64,000 bases of DNA, taken from NCBI GenBank assembly GCA_934754355.1, contig CAKVID010000002.1:62001-126000 (forward strand). Reading direction: 5' to 3'. The translations under genes and the position numbers were made by a program. This document shows, in pieces, positions 25,673 through 34,056 of the stretch (position 1 is its first letter; each line of letters starts with the position of its first letter). This stretch comes from an uncultured Clostridia bacterium. GTDB lineage: Bacteria; Bacillota; Clostridia; Christensenellales; UBA1242. The notes beneath the pieces are model-generated. The model made no database searches. It was given only the letters and a program-made list of their open reading frames with translations, and was not told where the DNA came from.

Positions 25673-26362
25673 TTATATTTTTCTTACTTGTTCCAAATTT
25701 AAGTCTACTGGTGTATCTCTGCCAAACATTTCGACCATAACTTTGCATTTAGCATTTTCTGCATCTACAGAAATAACTGTACCTACAAAGCCATTCAATG
25801 CTCCTTCCAAAACTTCTACCTTATCATTCTCGACAATACTTGTATCAACTACTGTGTTCTTCTCAAGTCTCATCTTATGTATTTCTTCTTCAGTCATAGG
25901 AAGTGGTCTACCTTTAGGGCCTGCAAAACCAGTAATTCCCCTAGTTCTAGTAACTGCGTGCCAAATATCGTCACCATAAATCATTTTGACCATTATGTAA
26001 CCTGGCATCAATTTTCTAGAAACTATTTTCTGCTTACCATTTTTCTCTTCAACTACATCTTCCATAGGAATAACAATATCAAATATACGATTTTGCAAAT
26101 TGTATTTATCAATAACTATTTCCAAATTCTCTTTTGATACATTTTCGTAGCCAGAGAATGTATGCAAAACATACCATTTTGCATTTTCCATATTGCTTTC
26201 AATAGTCTTTTCGGTAGTATCATCAATCAAGTTACCACTAGCAGAAGTAACTTCTTGAGCATCTATGGCTTCATTACTAACTCCCGCCTCTGTAACTGAC
26301 GAAAGTTCTGCTTGTGTATCACCATTCAACTCTTCTTTTTCAATAATTTCTTCGTTTTCCAC
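25673..26362 (-). CDS. nusG: Transcription elongation/antitermination factor NusG
   Basis: A 229-residue NusG with the NGN domain (AKWYVLHTFSGYENVSKENLE, RKLMPGYIMVKM, VTRTRGITGFAG) and a C-terminal KOW domain (NDKVEVLEGALNGFVGTV). NusG links RNA polymerase to Rho or to the ribosome. About 57 acidic, unstructured-looking residues precede the NGN domain, which is unusual. The GTG start at 26362 with AAGGAG 7 bases upstream supports this long form. The internal Met at residue 58 has no ribosome site. Confidence 0.95.
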   Translation of the reverse strand: MENEEIIEKEELNGDTQAELSSVTEAGVSNEAIDAQEVTSASGNLIDDTTEKTIESNMENAKWYVLHTFSGYENVSKENLEIVIDKYNLQNRIFDIVIPMEDVVEEKNGKQKIVSRKLMPGYIMVKMIYGDDIWHAVTRTRGITGFAGPKGRPLPMTEEEIHKMRLEKNTVVDTSIVENDKVEVLEGALNGFVGTVISVDAENAKCKVMVEMFGRDTPVDLNLEQVRKI

Positions 26363-26386
26363 GAGAATACTCCTTATACTTAGTTA

Positions 26387-26707
26387 TTAAGGCATCAATA
26401 GTTTATTAACTAAACTAAATAATCTATCTACGCCAAAAAGTAAAAGTGTACATACTGCAACAACAGCAATAACTACACAAGTATTTTTGCAAACTTGACC
26501 AAAAGAAGGTTTAGATACTTTCTTTAGTTCACTCCAAACTTCAGATGCTTTCTTCTTAACTGATTTTTTATCAGACTTTGCTTTCTTACTTTGTTTGGTT
26601 TTTTGTTTGGAATTATCTACTTTAGCATTCTTCTTATCTTTCTTATCTACATCTGGAGTAATGATCTCTACATCAGACTCTGCAGGCTGTACATTCTTTT
26701 TCGCCAT
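26387..26707 (-). CDS. secE: Preprotein translocase subunit SecE
   Basis: A 106-residue SecE. The C-terminal 55 residues are the conserved part: an amphipathic segment (ASEVWSELKKVSKPSFGQV) and one membrane helix (TCVVIAVVAVCTLLLFGVD). SecE clamps the SecY channel. About 50 lysine-rich residues precede this core. The start is ATG 26707 with AAGGGA about 9 bases upstream. A TTG two codons earlier is less well spaced. It lies between rpmG and nusG as in most bacteria. Confidence 0.93.
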   Translation of the reverse strand: MAKKNVQPAESDVEIITPDVDKKDKKNAKVDNSKQKTKQSKKAKSDKKSVKKKASEVWSELKKVSKPSFGQVCKNTCVVIAVVAVCTLLLFGVDRLFSLVNKLLMP

Positions 26708-26739
26708 ATTCAAACTTCCCTTAAATACTTAATTTATAC

Positions 26740-26889
26740 TTATTTTGTTTCTTTATGAACAGTATGCTTCTTGCAGAATTTACAATATTTCTTAACTTCA
26801 ATTCTATCTGGATCGTTCTTTTTATTTTTTTGGCTATCGTAATTTCTTTGTTTGCATTCTGTACAAGCAATAATAATATTATCTCTCAT
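26740..26889 (-). CDS. rpmG: 50S ribosomal protein L33
   Basis: A 49-residue L33, the zinc-binding form with two cysteine pairs (ACTEC and YCKFC), RNYDSQKNKKN and KKYCKFCKKHTVHKETK. The start ATG at 26889 has AAGGAG 7 bases upstream. It is first in the rpmG-secE-nusG-rplK-rplA unit, the usual place in Bacillota. Confidence 0.95.
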   Translation of the reverse strand: MRDNIIIACTECKQRNYDSQKNKKNDPDRIEVKKYCKFCKKHTVHKETK

Positions 26890-26925
26890 TTCTTTCTCCT
26901 TCGAGTTTATAAACTTTGCGAGTAA

Positions 26926-26955
26926 ATTTTAACATATTGATAGTATATTTGTCAA
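26926..26955 (-). promoter_or_regulatory. Promoter of the rpmG-secE-nusG-rplKA unit
   Basis: TTGACA (26950-26955), 18 bases, TAAAAT (26926-26931) on the minus strand. The rest of the gap (26956-27124) is very AT-rich, with only weak hairpins. Confidence 0.7.
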
Positions 26956-27119
26956 TATCTTCACAATAAAAAATAGAGTCGCTTGATTTTATTCAACCCT
27001 ATCCTTTTATCTTATATATAATATAATATATATTTGACCAAAAATCAAGCATTTTTAGCAATTTTTTTGATTTGACCTATTTTTATTTTAATTAATTTGT
27101 CGAAATAAAATAAAAAGTG

Positions 27120-27154
27120 AAAAATATGCGAAGTAATTTACTCTACTTCGCATA
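27120..27154 (-). terminator. Terminator after the acidic hypothetical gene
   Basis: A perfect 11-bp stem, TATGCGAAGTA and TACTTCGCATA with an 8-base loop, followed by TTTTT on the minus strand. Confidence 0.88.
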
Positions 27155-27159
27155 CTATA

Positions 27160-28941
27160 TTATCTTGTATATTCATCACTTTCTCTATCGTCTCTAGACA
27201 TATCTTCTTGAGTGCTTTTTTGTTTCTTAAGCATATCAAACACCATAGACAATCTATCTTTGTCAAGCCTTGGTTCTTCTGGTTTGCTAAATTTGAAATC
27301 TTCTAATGGATTTGACGCAGTATTGTCATTATTATCGTAAACTTGATTATCAGTAGTCTCTTCTTCGGCTACTGAGGCATAGTTCGACGCCGCTTCTTCC
27401 TCTTTGGCACCGTCAAATTGCTGTTCACTTTCCTCATGAGCATCAGTTTGTTCTATTTCTTGCTCTTTATTGCCACTTTCGCCACTAAGCATAGATAATC
27501 TATCTGTAATATTAAATAGTCTATCACTTTGACGACTTTTTTGGAAATCAGCATTACTACTAATATAATCTTCTGAGATATCACTATCCAATTCTTCCGC
27601 ATCTTTAGATTCTTCTTGTGCTTCTGGTTCAGCCTCTTGAGTATCTTCTTGCATAGACAAAATATGATTAATTATATCATCTTGGACTTTGCTTTGCTCA
27701 TATTCAGACATGTGTTCTTGATGGTCTACAGGAGTTTCTTCTAGTTGCTCTTCAATTGCTTCTTCTTGGATTTCTGGTTGTGCAATTTGTGGTTCTTCAG
27801 AAACTTGGTTATTTCGCTCAATATAAGACATTATACTTTCATTATTTTGTCCGTTTTCTGTTTCTGTAATTTCGTCATTATTTTCTGAAGTCATCTCTTC
27901 GCTTGTTTGTTGTGGCAATTCTTTCTCTTCTTCATAAGCATCAAATACTGGATTTTGGAAACTTTCGTCTATTTGGTTTTCAATAGGTCTTACCCTATCG
28001 TCAATACTTTCAAATTTAACTTCGTTACTTGTATTTGCATTGTCCAAAGAAGCATTCATTTGATCCATTTTATTTCTATCTTCTGGGTCTAGCATATTGA
28101 TGGCTTTTTGTTCGACTTTATCGCTTAATTTGGTTATATTATCAGTAAATTCATTCAAATTCTCCGACATCATTTGATTAAATTCACTTTGTTGTGATAC
28201 ATAGATTTCTTTAGTTCCAGCAACACTTTCAATACAAGTATCTAGAAGTTCATTTAATGCTTTATAATTCTTCTCTTTCAAGAAAATTTCTTCTATTAAT
28301 TCATATCTTTGATTGAAAGCATCAAGAACAGCATTACTAAATTCATTATCTATCTTAGTTAAAGCAGAAAGTCTTGCAGTAAAGTATTTGCCATACGCAT
28401 CAAGCATTCTCTCATCAGATAATTTATCAAGTAACAACATATACGCTTTTTTGGCTAGAATATAACTATCATCTAATTCTAAGTCGTCTAAAGTTTTTCT
28501 CTCTTTACCATCTTCGTCATTATCATCGTTTGAATCTGTTACATTAAATCTAGCATAAGATTCTTCTATAAAATCGCCGACATTGCTAACAAATTCTGCT
28601 AATTTGGTTTTGATAATATTTTGCAAATAACCATTAACTTTGTCTACATCTTCTAATACATACAGACTTGCGGTTGCTCTATTCTCGCTATCTCTAGTCT
28701 TATCAAAACATACTTCAAAGGCAATCTCGCCATAGCCTAATAGATTACCAAAACAAAACATGGAATTATCGTATGAATTCTTTCTAAATTTCTTCAAATC
28801 AATTAGTTCTTGAACGATTTGTGGAGCAATATTATAATTGCCATTTGCATCATATTCCCCTAATAAATTATTTTTGTAGATATCAACTTTCTCTGTAATA
28901 AAGTTGTCTTGAGTAGGTTGCTTATTAAATGTATCATTCAT
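27160..28941 (-). CDS. Large acidic hypothetical protein
   Basis: A 593-residue cytosolic-looking protein I do not recognise. Residues up to about 290 look helical and globular. From about 300 to 570 the chain is Glu/Gln-rich, low-complexity and strongly acidic. Two copies of DRLSM occur near the end (ITDRLSMLSGES and DKDRLSMVFDMLKK), perhaps short binding motifs. There is no signal peptide or membrane helix. The start ATG 28941 has TGAGGA upstream. The frame could open 7 codons earlier but without a ribosome site. It has its own promoter and terminator, and lies between tuf and rpmG. Confidence 0.75.
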   Translation of the reverse strand: MNDTFNKQPTQDNFITEKVDIYKNNLLGEYDANGNYNIAPQIVQELIDLKKFRKNSYDNSMFCFGNLLGYGEIAFEVCFDKTRDSENRATASLYVLEDVDKVNGYLQNIIKTKLAEFVSNVGDFIEESYARFNVTDSNDDNDEDGKERKTLDDLELDDSYILAKKAYMLLLDKLSDERMLDAYGKYFTARLSALTKIDNEFSNAVLDAFNQRYELIEEIFLKEKNYKALNELLDTCIESVAGTKEIYVSQQSEFNQMMSENLNEFTDNITKLSDKVEQKAINMLDPEDRNKMDQMNASLDNANTSNEVKFESIDDRVRPIENQIDESFQNPVFDAYEEEKELPQQTSEEMTSENNDEITETENGQNNESIMSYIERNNQVSEEPQIAQPEIQEEAIEEQLEETPVDHQEHMSEYEQSKVQDDIINHILSMQEDTQEAEPEAQEESKDAEELDSDISEDYISSNADFQKSRQSDRLFNITDRLSMLSGESGNKEQEIEQTDAHEESEQQFDGAKEEEAASNYASVAEEETTDNQVYDNNDNTASNPLEDFKFSKPEEPRLDKDRLSMVFDMLKKQKSTQEDMSRDDRESDEYTR

Positions 28942-28980
28942 AATTTTATCCTCAGATAGCACATATATTAATTTACTTAA

Positions 28981-29009
28981 AGTATATCAAAATAATAAAT
29001 CTACATCAA
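28981..29009 (-). promoter_or_regulatory. Promoter of the acidic hypothetical gene
   Basis: TTGATG (29004-29009), 17 bases, TATACT (28981-28986), with TGA before the -10 box (extended -10). Confidence 0.7.
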
Positions 29010-29060
29010 ATAAATTTACACAAAAAATTCGGTTTTGAAATAGTTTGCAATAAAAAAGGA

Positions 29061-29090
29061 AAAAACACATTAGCGAACTAATGTGTTTTA
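29061..29090 (-). terminator. Terminator after tuf
   Basis: AACACATTAG and CTAATGTGTT enclose a stable UUCG tetraloop on the minus strand, followed by a T-run. It ends the rpsL-rpsG-fusA-tuf operon. Confidence 0.93.
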
Positions 29091-29101
29091 TTTTCATACA
29101 A

Positions 29102-30304
29102 TTACTCGATAATTGAACTAACAACACCAGAGCCAACTGTTCTACCGCCTTCACGAATAGCGAAACGCAATCCTTGTTCGATAGCGATTGGAGTGATAAG
29201 TTTGATAGTCATTCTAACATTATCGCCTGGCATTACCATTTCTACGCCTTCAGGTAGTTCGATAGTACCAGTAACGTCTGTTGTACGGAAGTAGAATTGT
29301 GGTCTGTAACCATTGAAGAATGGAGTATGACGGCCACCTTCTTCTTTCTTCAATACGTAAACTTCTGCTGTGAAGTGAGTATGAGGGTGAATAGTTGCTG
29401 GTTTAGCAAGAACTTGTCCTCTTTCGATTTCATTTCTTTGTACGCCTCTTAGTAGAAGACCAACGTTATCGCCAGCCTCTGCTTGATCTAGCATCTTTCT
29501 GAACATTTCAACACCAGTAATAACTGTTTGAAGTTTAGAACCCATACCAACGATTTCTACAGTGTCACCAACTTTAACTGTACCTCTTTCTACTCTACCT
29601 GTAGCAACTGTACCACGACCTGTGATTGTGAATACATCTTCTACTGGCATCAAGAATGGTTTATCAGTTTCTCTTTGTGGATCAGGAATGTATGTGTCAA
29701 GAGCGTTCATAAGTTCATTGATACAAGCACAAGCAGGATCATCAACTTTACCCTCTTTAGCAGCTTCCAAAGCTTTAAGAGCAGAACCCTTAATAATTGG
29801 AGTTTTGTCTCCAGGGAAACCATATTCAGTAAGCAAATCTCTGATTTCCATCTCAACTAGGTCAAGAAGTTCAGGATCGTTTACTTGGTCAGTTTTGTTC
29901 ATAAATACTACGATGTATGGAACACCTACTTGTCTAGCAAGAAGAATGTGTTCTCTTGTTTGAGGCATTGGGCCATCAGTAGCAGCAACTACTAGGATAG
30001 CACCGTCCATTTGTGCAGCACCAGTAATCATGTTCTTAACATAGTCTGCGTGTCCTGGACAGTCAACGTGTGCATAGTGACGTTTGTCTGTCTCATATTC
30101 AACGTGAGAAGTATTAATTGTAATACCTCTTTGTCTTTCTTCTGGTGCTTTATCAATAGCGCCATAGTCCATTGCTAATGCTTTACCTTGAGCAGCAAGT
30201 GTCATAGTAATAGCAGCAGTAAGGGTTGTTTTGCCGTGGTCAACGTGTCCAATTGTACCAACGTTAACGTGAGGCTTAGTTCTTTCATATTTTGCTTTTG
30301 CCAT
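29102..30304 (-). CDS. tuf: Elongation factor Tu
   Basis: A 400-residue EF-Tu, full length. This GTPase delivers aminoacyl-tRNA to the ribosome. G-domain motifs are GHVDHGKT (P loop), the RGITINTSHVEYE switch I, DCPGH (switch II), NKTD and GSALKALE. Domains 2 and 3 follow, with the conserved GRGTVATGRVERG and GGRTVGSGVV end. GGAGGA precedes the ATG. It is last in the str operon, 35 bases after fusA. Confidence 0.98.
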   Translation of the reverse strand: MAKAKYERTKPHVNVGTIGHVDHGKTTLTAAITMTLAAQGKALAMDYGAIDKAPEERQRGITINTSHVEYETDKRHYAHVDCPGHADYVKNMITGAAQMDGAILVVAATDGPMPQTREHILLARQVGVPYIVVFMNKTDQVNDPELLDLVEMEIRDLLTEYGFPGDKTPIIKGSALKALEAAKEGKVDDPACACINELMNALDTYIPDPQRETDKPFLMPVEDVFTITGRGTVATGRVERGTVKVGDTVEIVGMGSKLQTVITGVEMFRKMLDQAEAGDNVGLLLRGVQRNEIERGQVLAKPATIHPHTHFTAEVYVLKKEEGGRHTPFFNGYRPQFYFRTTDVTGTIELPEGVEMVMPGDNVRMTIKLITPIAIEQGLRFAIREGGRTVGSGVVSSIIE

Positions 30305-30339
30305 TTTTTAATATCCTCCTAAATTTATTTAATTAAAAA

Positions 30340-32418
30340 TTAGCCTTTTTTGTTTTCGCCAATAACTTTATCGGCAATGTTCTTTGGAACCTCTAAATAA
30401 TGAGAGAATTCCATACTGAAAGTTCCACGACCTTGAGTAAGACCACGAAGATCTGTAGCATAACCAAACATTTCTCCTAGTGGTATCTCAGCGTGAATAA
30501 CTTGAGTACCGTTACGCAAATCAGTGCCACTTAGCACGCCTCTTCTACGGGTAATATTACCCATAACATCACCTAGATAATCATCAGGTGTTTCTACTTC
30601 AACCTTCATAATAGGCTCTAGTAGAACAGGGTCTGCCTTTCTCGCACCTTCTTTGAAGGCTAGAGAGCCAGCAATTTTATATGCCATTTCTGATGAGTCT
30701 ACATCGTGATAAGAACCATCAAAAAGCGTAACCATAAAGTCAACGGTTTCAAATCCAGCAAGAACACCATTTTGTTTTGCTTCTTGAATACCAGCATCAA
30801 TTGCAGGAATGTATTCCTTAGGAATAGCACCACCAACAATTTTGTTTTCAAATTTGTAACCTTCTCCGGCATTAAGTGGACTAAGTTTAATCCAACAGTG
30901 ACCGTATTGTCCACGACCACCAGATTGTTTAATATACTTACCTTCAACTTCAACTTCTTTGCGGATAGTCTCTCTATAAGCAACTTGAGGAGCGCCAACA
31001 TTAGCATCTACCTTAAATTCTCTCTTAAGTCTATCAACTATAATTTCAAGGTGAAGTTCACCCATACCAGCAATGATTGTTTGACCAGTTTCTTGGTCAG
31101 TGTATGTCTTGAATGTTGGGTCCTCTTCAGCAAGTTTTACTAGTGCTATAACCATTTTTTCTTGGTCAGCCTTGGTCTTAGGCTCAATAGCAACTCTAAT
31201 AACTGGCTCTGGGAAATCCATACTTTCAAGTACGATTGGTTTATTCTCTGCACACAAAGTATCGCCTGTTGTTGTATCTTTAAGACCAACAATCGCTACG
31301 ATTTCTCCAGCATATGCTTCTTCAATCTCTTCACGATGGTTAGCGTGCATTCTTATAATTCTACCAATTCTTTCTTTCTTGTCTTTGCAACTATTATACA
31401 CATAACTACCAGCAGTAAGAACACCAGAATAGATACGGAAGAATGTTAATCTACCAACATAAGGGTCTGTCATAATTTTGAATGCAAGACCAGCAAATGG
31501 TTCAGTATCTGAACTATGTCTATCTTCTTCGATATCTGTACCAGGCTTAGTACCTCTAATAGATTCTATATCTGTAGGTGCTGGCATATAATCTACTATT
31601 GCATCAAGCAATTTTTGAATACCTTTGTTTTTGAAAGAAGTACCACAAACAACTGGGTTAATTCTACCAGCAATAGTACCCTTTCTTAGACCCTTCTTAA
31701 TCTCTTCAACAGTCAAATCGCCTGTTTCAAAGTATTTTTCCATAAGGGCGTCATCTTGTTCTGCAGCAACTTCTACTAGTTCTGCTCTAAATTTATCTGC
31801 TTTTTCTTTGAATTCTGCTGGAATATCTGTAACTTGGAATTTAAGTCCTGTCTCGTCTTCATAAATAGTAGCATTCATTTCAACAAGGTCGATAATTCCT
31901 CTAAATTCGTCTGCTTCGCCAATTGGCAATTGAATAGCGACAGCGTTTGCTTTCAATCTATTTCTCATGCTATCAATAACTTTCTCGAAATTGGCGTCAT
32001 TGATATCCATCTTATTTACATAAGCCATTCTTGGAACATTGTATTTATCTGCAAGTCTCCAGTTAGTTTCACTTTGTGCTTCAACGCCTGCTCTTGCACT
32101 AAATACTGCAACAGCACCGTCCAAAACTTTCAAACTTCTATTAACTTCTACAGTAAAGTCTACGTGTCCCGGAGTATCAATAATATTGATTTGGTGATTT
32201 TTCCACATACAAGTTGTAGCAGCACTAGTAATTGTAATACCTCTTTCTTGTTCTTGAGCCATCCAGTCCATAGTTGCTTCACCTTCGTGAACTTCACCTA
32301 TTTTATGTGTTTTACCAGTAAAGAACAAAATTCTTTCTGTTGTTGTTGTTTTACCTGCGTCAATGTGGGCCATAATACCTACATTTCTAAGCATTTCTAA
32401 TGGAGTTTTTCTAGGCAT
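30340..32418 (-). CDS. fusA: Elongation factor G
   Basis: A 692-residue EF-G, the translocation GTPase. G motifs are AHIDAGKTTTTERIL, RGITITSAATT, DTPGHVDF and NKMD. Domains II to V are complete, ending with GDVMGNITRRRGV and the typical TQGRGTFSMEFSHY. ATG 32418 has AAGGAG 9 bases upstream. The frame opens six codons earlier at a TTG inside that ribosome site, which is not the real start. Confidence 0.97.
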   Translation of the reverse strand: MPRKTPLEMLRNVGIMAHIDAGKTTTTERILFFTGKTHKIGEVHEGEATMDWMAQEQERGITITSAATTCMWKNHQINIIDTPGHVDFTVEVNRSLKVLDGAVAVFSARAGVEAQSETNWRLADKYNVPRMAYVNKMDINDANFEKVIDSMRNRLKANAVAIQLPIGEADEFRGIIDLVEMNATIYEDETGLKFQVTDIPAEFKEKADKFRAELVEVAAEQDDALMEKYFETGDLTVEEIKKGLRKGTIAGRINPVVCGTSFKNKGIQKLLDAIVDYMPAPTDIESIRGTKPGTDIEEDRHSSDTEPFAGLAFKIMTDPYVGRLTFFRIYSGVLTAGSYVYNSCKDKKERIGRIIRMHANHREEIEEAYAGEIVAIVGLKDTTTGDTLCAENKPIVLESMDFPEPVIRVAIEPKTKADQEKMVIALVKLAEEDPTFKTYTDQETGQTIIAGMGELHLEIIVDRLKREFKVDANVGAPQVAYRETIRKEVEVEGKYIKQSGGRGQYGHCWIKLSPLNAGEGYKFENKIVGGAIPKEYIPAIDAGIQEAKQNGVLAGFETVDFMVTLFDGSYHDVDSSEMAYKIAGSLAFKEGARKADPVLLEPIMKVEVETPDDYLGDVMGNITRRRGVLSGTDLRNGTQVIHAEIPLGEMFGYATDLRGLTQGRGTFSMEFSHYLEVPKNIADKVIGENKKG

Positions 32419-32436
32419 AACTCTATTCTCCTTCAA

Positions 32437-32907
32437 TTACCAGCGATAATGTGCGAAAGCCTTATTACTTTCTGCCATCTTGTGAGTATCTTCTTTCTTC
32501 TTGAATGCACCGCCAGTACTATTGTAAGCATCCATAATTTCGTTTGCGAGTTTCTCTTCCATACTCTTTTCGTTTCTTTTTCTTGCGTAAGTAACCAACC
32601 ATCTAATTGCTAGAGTTTGTTGTCTAGCTGGGCTGATTTCGATAGGTACTTGGTAGTTGCTACCACCAACTCTTCTTGCTTTGGTCTCAAGCAATGGTTT
32701 AACATTCTCCAATGCTTGCATGAAGTACTTATCAGGTTCTACGCTTAGTTTTTCTTTGATTATATCAAATGAACCGTACACAATTCCTTCAGCAGTAGCC
32801 TTCTTGCCATCTAACATAACTTGGTTAACTAATTTAGTAATAACCTTGCTATTATAGATGAAATCTGGCAATACATCTCTTTTGCGTACACCTGCTCTTC
32901 TTGGCAT
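32437..32907 (-). CDS. rpsG: 30S ribosomal protein S7
   Basis: A 156-residue S7, the assembly initiator of the 30S head, at the mRNA exit/E site. The start is PRRAGVRKRDVLPDFIYNSKVI. VGGSNYQVPIEISPARQQTLAIRWLV and KKKEDTHKMAESNKAFAHYRW are diagnostic. In E. coli, S7 represses its own operon. ATG with AAGGAG upstream. Confidence 0.97.
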   Translation of the reverse strand: MPRRAGVRKRDVLPDFIYNSKVITKLVNQVMLDGKKATAEGIVYGSFDIIKEKLSVEPDKYFMQALENVKPLLETKARRVGGSNYQVPIEISPARQQTLAIRWLVTYARKRNEKSMEEKLANEIMDAYNSTGGAFKKKEDTHKMAESNKAFAHYRW

Positions 32908-32958
32908 AATATTTCTCCTTATAATTATTTTCTTAAAATTAGTAGCAAAAACTACCTA

Positions 32959-33330
32959 TTATTTACCTTTTTTTGCACCATATTTACTGCGTGCTTGTTT
33001 TCTCTTTGCAACTCCGGCAGTATCAAGAGTACCTCTAATTACATGGTAACGAACACCTGGCAAATCTCTAACTCTTCCACCACGAATAAGAACAACACTA
33101 TGTTCTTGTAGGTTGTGTCCTTCACCAGGAATATATACTGTACCTTCTTGACCATTGGAAAGTTTAACCCTACAAATCTTTCTTAAAGCAGAGTTTGGTT
33201 TCTTTGGAGATGTTGTAGTAACACTCAAACAAACGCCTCTTTTTTGTGGGTTTTCGTCCATGATTGGAGTTTTGGATTTAACAGCAACTTGCTTTCTGCC
33301 TTGTTTAACTAATTGCGAAATTGTTGGCAT
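32959..33330 (-). CDS. rpsL: 30S ribosomal protein S12
   Basis: A 123-residue S12, which monitors codon-anticodon pairing in the decoding centre. Conserved loops are SPKKPNSALRK (with Lys43 intact) and PGEGHNLQEHSVVLIRGGRVRDLPGVRYH. The second loop reads RVRD where most bacteria have RVKD, so residue 88 is Arg. That position is a classical streptomycin-resistance site. The aspartate after it, which is commonly methylthiolated, is kept. GGAGGA precedes the ATG. First gene of the str operon. Confidence 0.98.
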   Translation of the reverse strand: MPTISQLVKQGRKQVAVKSKTPIMDENPQKRGVCLSVTTTSPKKPNSALRKICRVKLSNGQEGTVYIPGEGHNLQEHSVVLIRGGRVRDLPGVRYHVIRGTLDTAGVAKRKQARSKYGAKKGK

Positions 33331-33511
33331 TTTATCCTCCTAAATAGTTCTTGCAAATCTAAAGTTCAACCATACTTGATTTGCTAAAATTTCTCCACAT
33401 TAGCACAATGTATTGTAGCGTGGAGACATTTTCAAATCATCAAAATCACACCAAGAATGACAACTCAAAAATTACTAAGCAATCACTTTTCGCTCAGTAT
33501 ACTATAATACA
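33331..33511 (-). promoter_or_regulatory. Structured leader of the rpsL operon
   Basis: About 180 untranslated bases. CTCCAC (33393-33398) pairs with GTGGAG (33420-33425) around an inner ACAAT/ATTGT pair. GCAAATC (33353-33359) pairs with GATTTGC (33378-33384), ending just before the ribosome site. Such structure suggests feedback control of the operon. The regulator is not known from sequence. Confidence 0.45.
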
Positions 33512-33517
33512 TTGCAT

Positions 33518-33546
33518 AGTTTATCAAATAAAAAACCCTATGTCAA
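33518..33546 (-). promoter_or_regulatory. Promoter of the rpsL-rpsG-fusA-tuf operon
   Basis: A perfect TTGACA (33541-33546), 17 bases, TAAACT (33518-33523) on the minus strand. Confidence 0.7.
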
Positions 33547-33570
33547 CATTTTTATCGAATTTAGTTAAAA

Positions 33571-33592
33571 AAAGAGTAATATTAAATTACCC
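33571..33592 (-). terminator. Terminator after the HicB-like gene
   Basis: A 7-bp stem with one wobble (33574-33580 with 33586-33592) followed by seven T on the minus strand. A second, weaker inverted repeat lies nearby (about 33610-33632). Confidence 0.55.
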
Positions 33593-33650
33593 CATTTTTT
33601 ATAGTTTTTTTAATATTGCTCTATTAATATTATATTTTACACATTAAACA

Positions 33651-33929
33651 TTATACTGCTTTATTTTTATCATCTAGAGTACTCTCTACCAAAACGCACA
33701 TTTCCTTAGGGTGAGTTCTGCAAACTACATCAAAACTACTAGGCTCTGGAATATCTGTTTCAAAAGCATAAGCACATTCTAAGTATGCATCAAGCATTTC
33801 TCTTGCGTTATTGTGTGCCATTTCTACAGTTTCTCCACTGGTTACAAGTCCAATATCAAACATAGCAATTATATAGCACTTCTCTTCATCATCAAAATAT
33901 AGTACGGCTGGATAAGTAACTTTCTTCAT
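33651..33929 (-). CDS. HicB-like antitoxin-fold protein
   Basis: A 92-residue protein with the HicB N-terminal pattern: TYPAVLYFDDEEKCYIIAMFDIGLVTSGETVEMAHNNAREMLDAYL. This corresponds to the partly degraded RNase-H fold of HicB antitoxins. No DNA-binding domain is obvious after it, and no HicA-like toxin gene is adjacent, so it may be a solitary member with another role. The start ATG 33929 has GAAGAG upstream. A GTG two codons earlier is possible. Confidence 0.7.
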   Translation of the reverse strand: MKKVTYPAVLYFDDEEKCYIIAMFDIGLVTSGETVEMAHNNAREMLDAYLECAYAFETDIPEPSSFDVVCRTHPKEMCVLVESTLDDKNKAV

Positions 33930-33975
33930 ATTCACACTCTTCTAATTATATATTTACATAAATTTTAACATAAAA

Positions 33976-33989
33976 TTACAATGTTGTAA
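33976..33989. promoter_or_regulatory. Inverted repeat upstream of the HicB-like gene
   Basis: TTACAA and TTGTAA separated by TG, next to a TAAAAT-like -10 sequence. It could be an operator for the HicB-like protein or another regulator. Support is only the symmetry and the position. Confidence 0.25.
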
Positions 33990-34056
33990 AATTTTTTGTT
34001 CGGTTTTTCGCAATTTTTTCTATTTATATATGCATATCTTTATTATTTAGTTTTAT

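Noticed and set aside
26956..27124. Small RNA gene upstream of rpmG
   Set aside because: A weak hairpin followed by T-rich sequence and a TATATA box are present, but the stems are short and mismatched in a region of extreme AT content.
33381..33647. Plus-strand open frame of 88 codons
   Set aside because: It lies across the rpsL leader and promoter, has no ribosome site and reads like non-coding AT-rich sequence.
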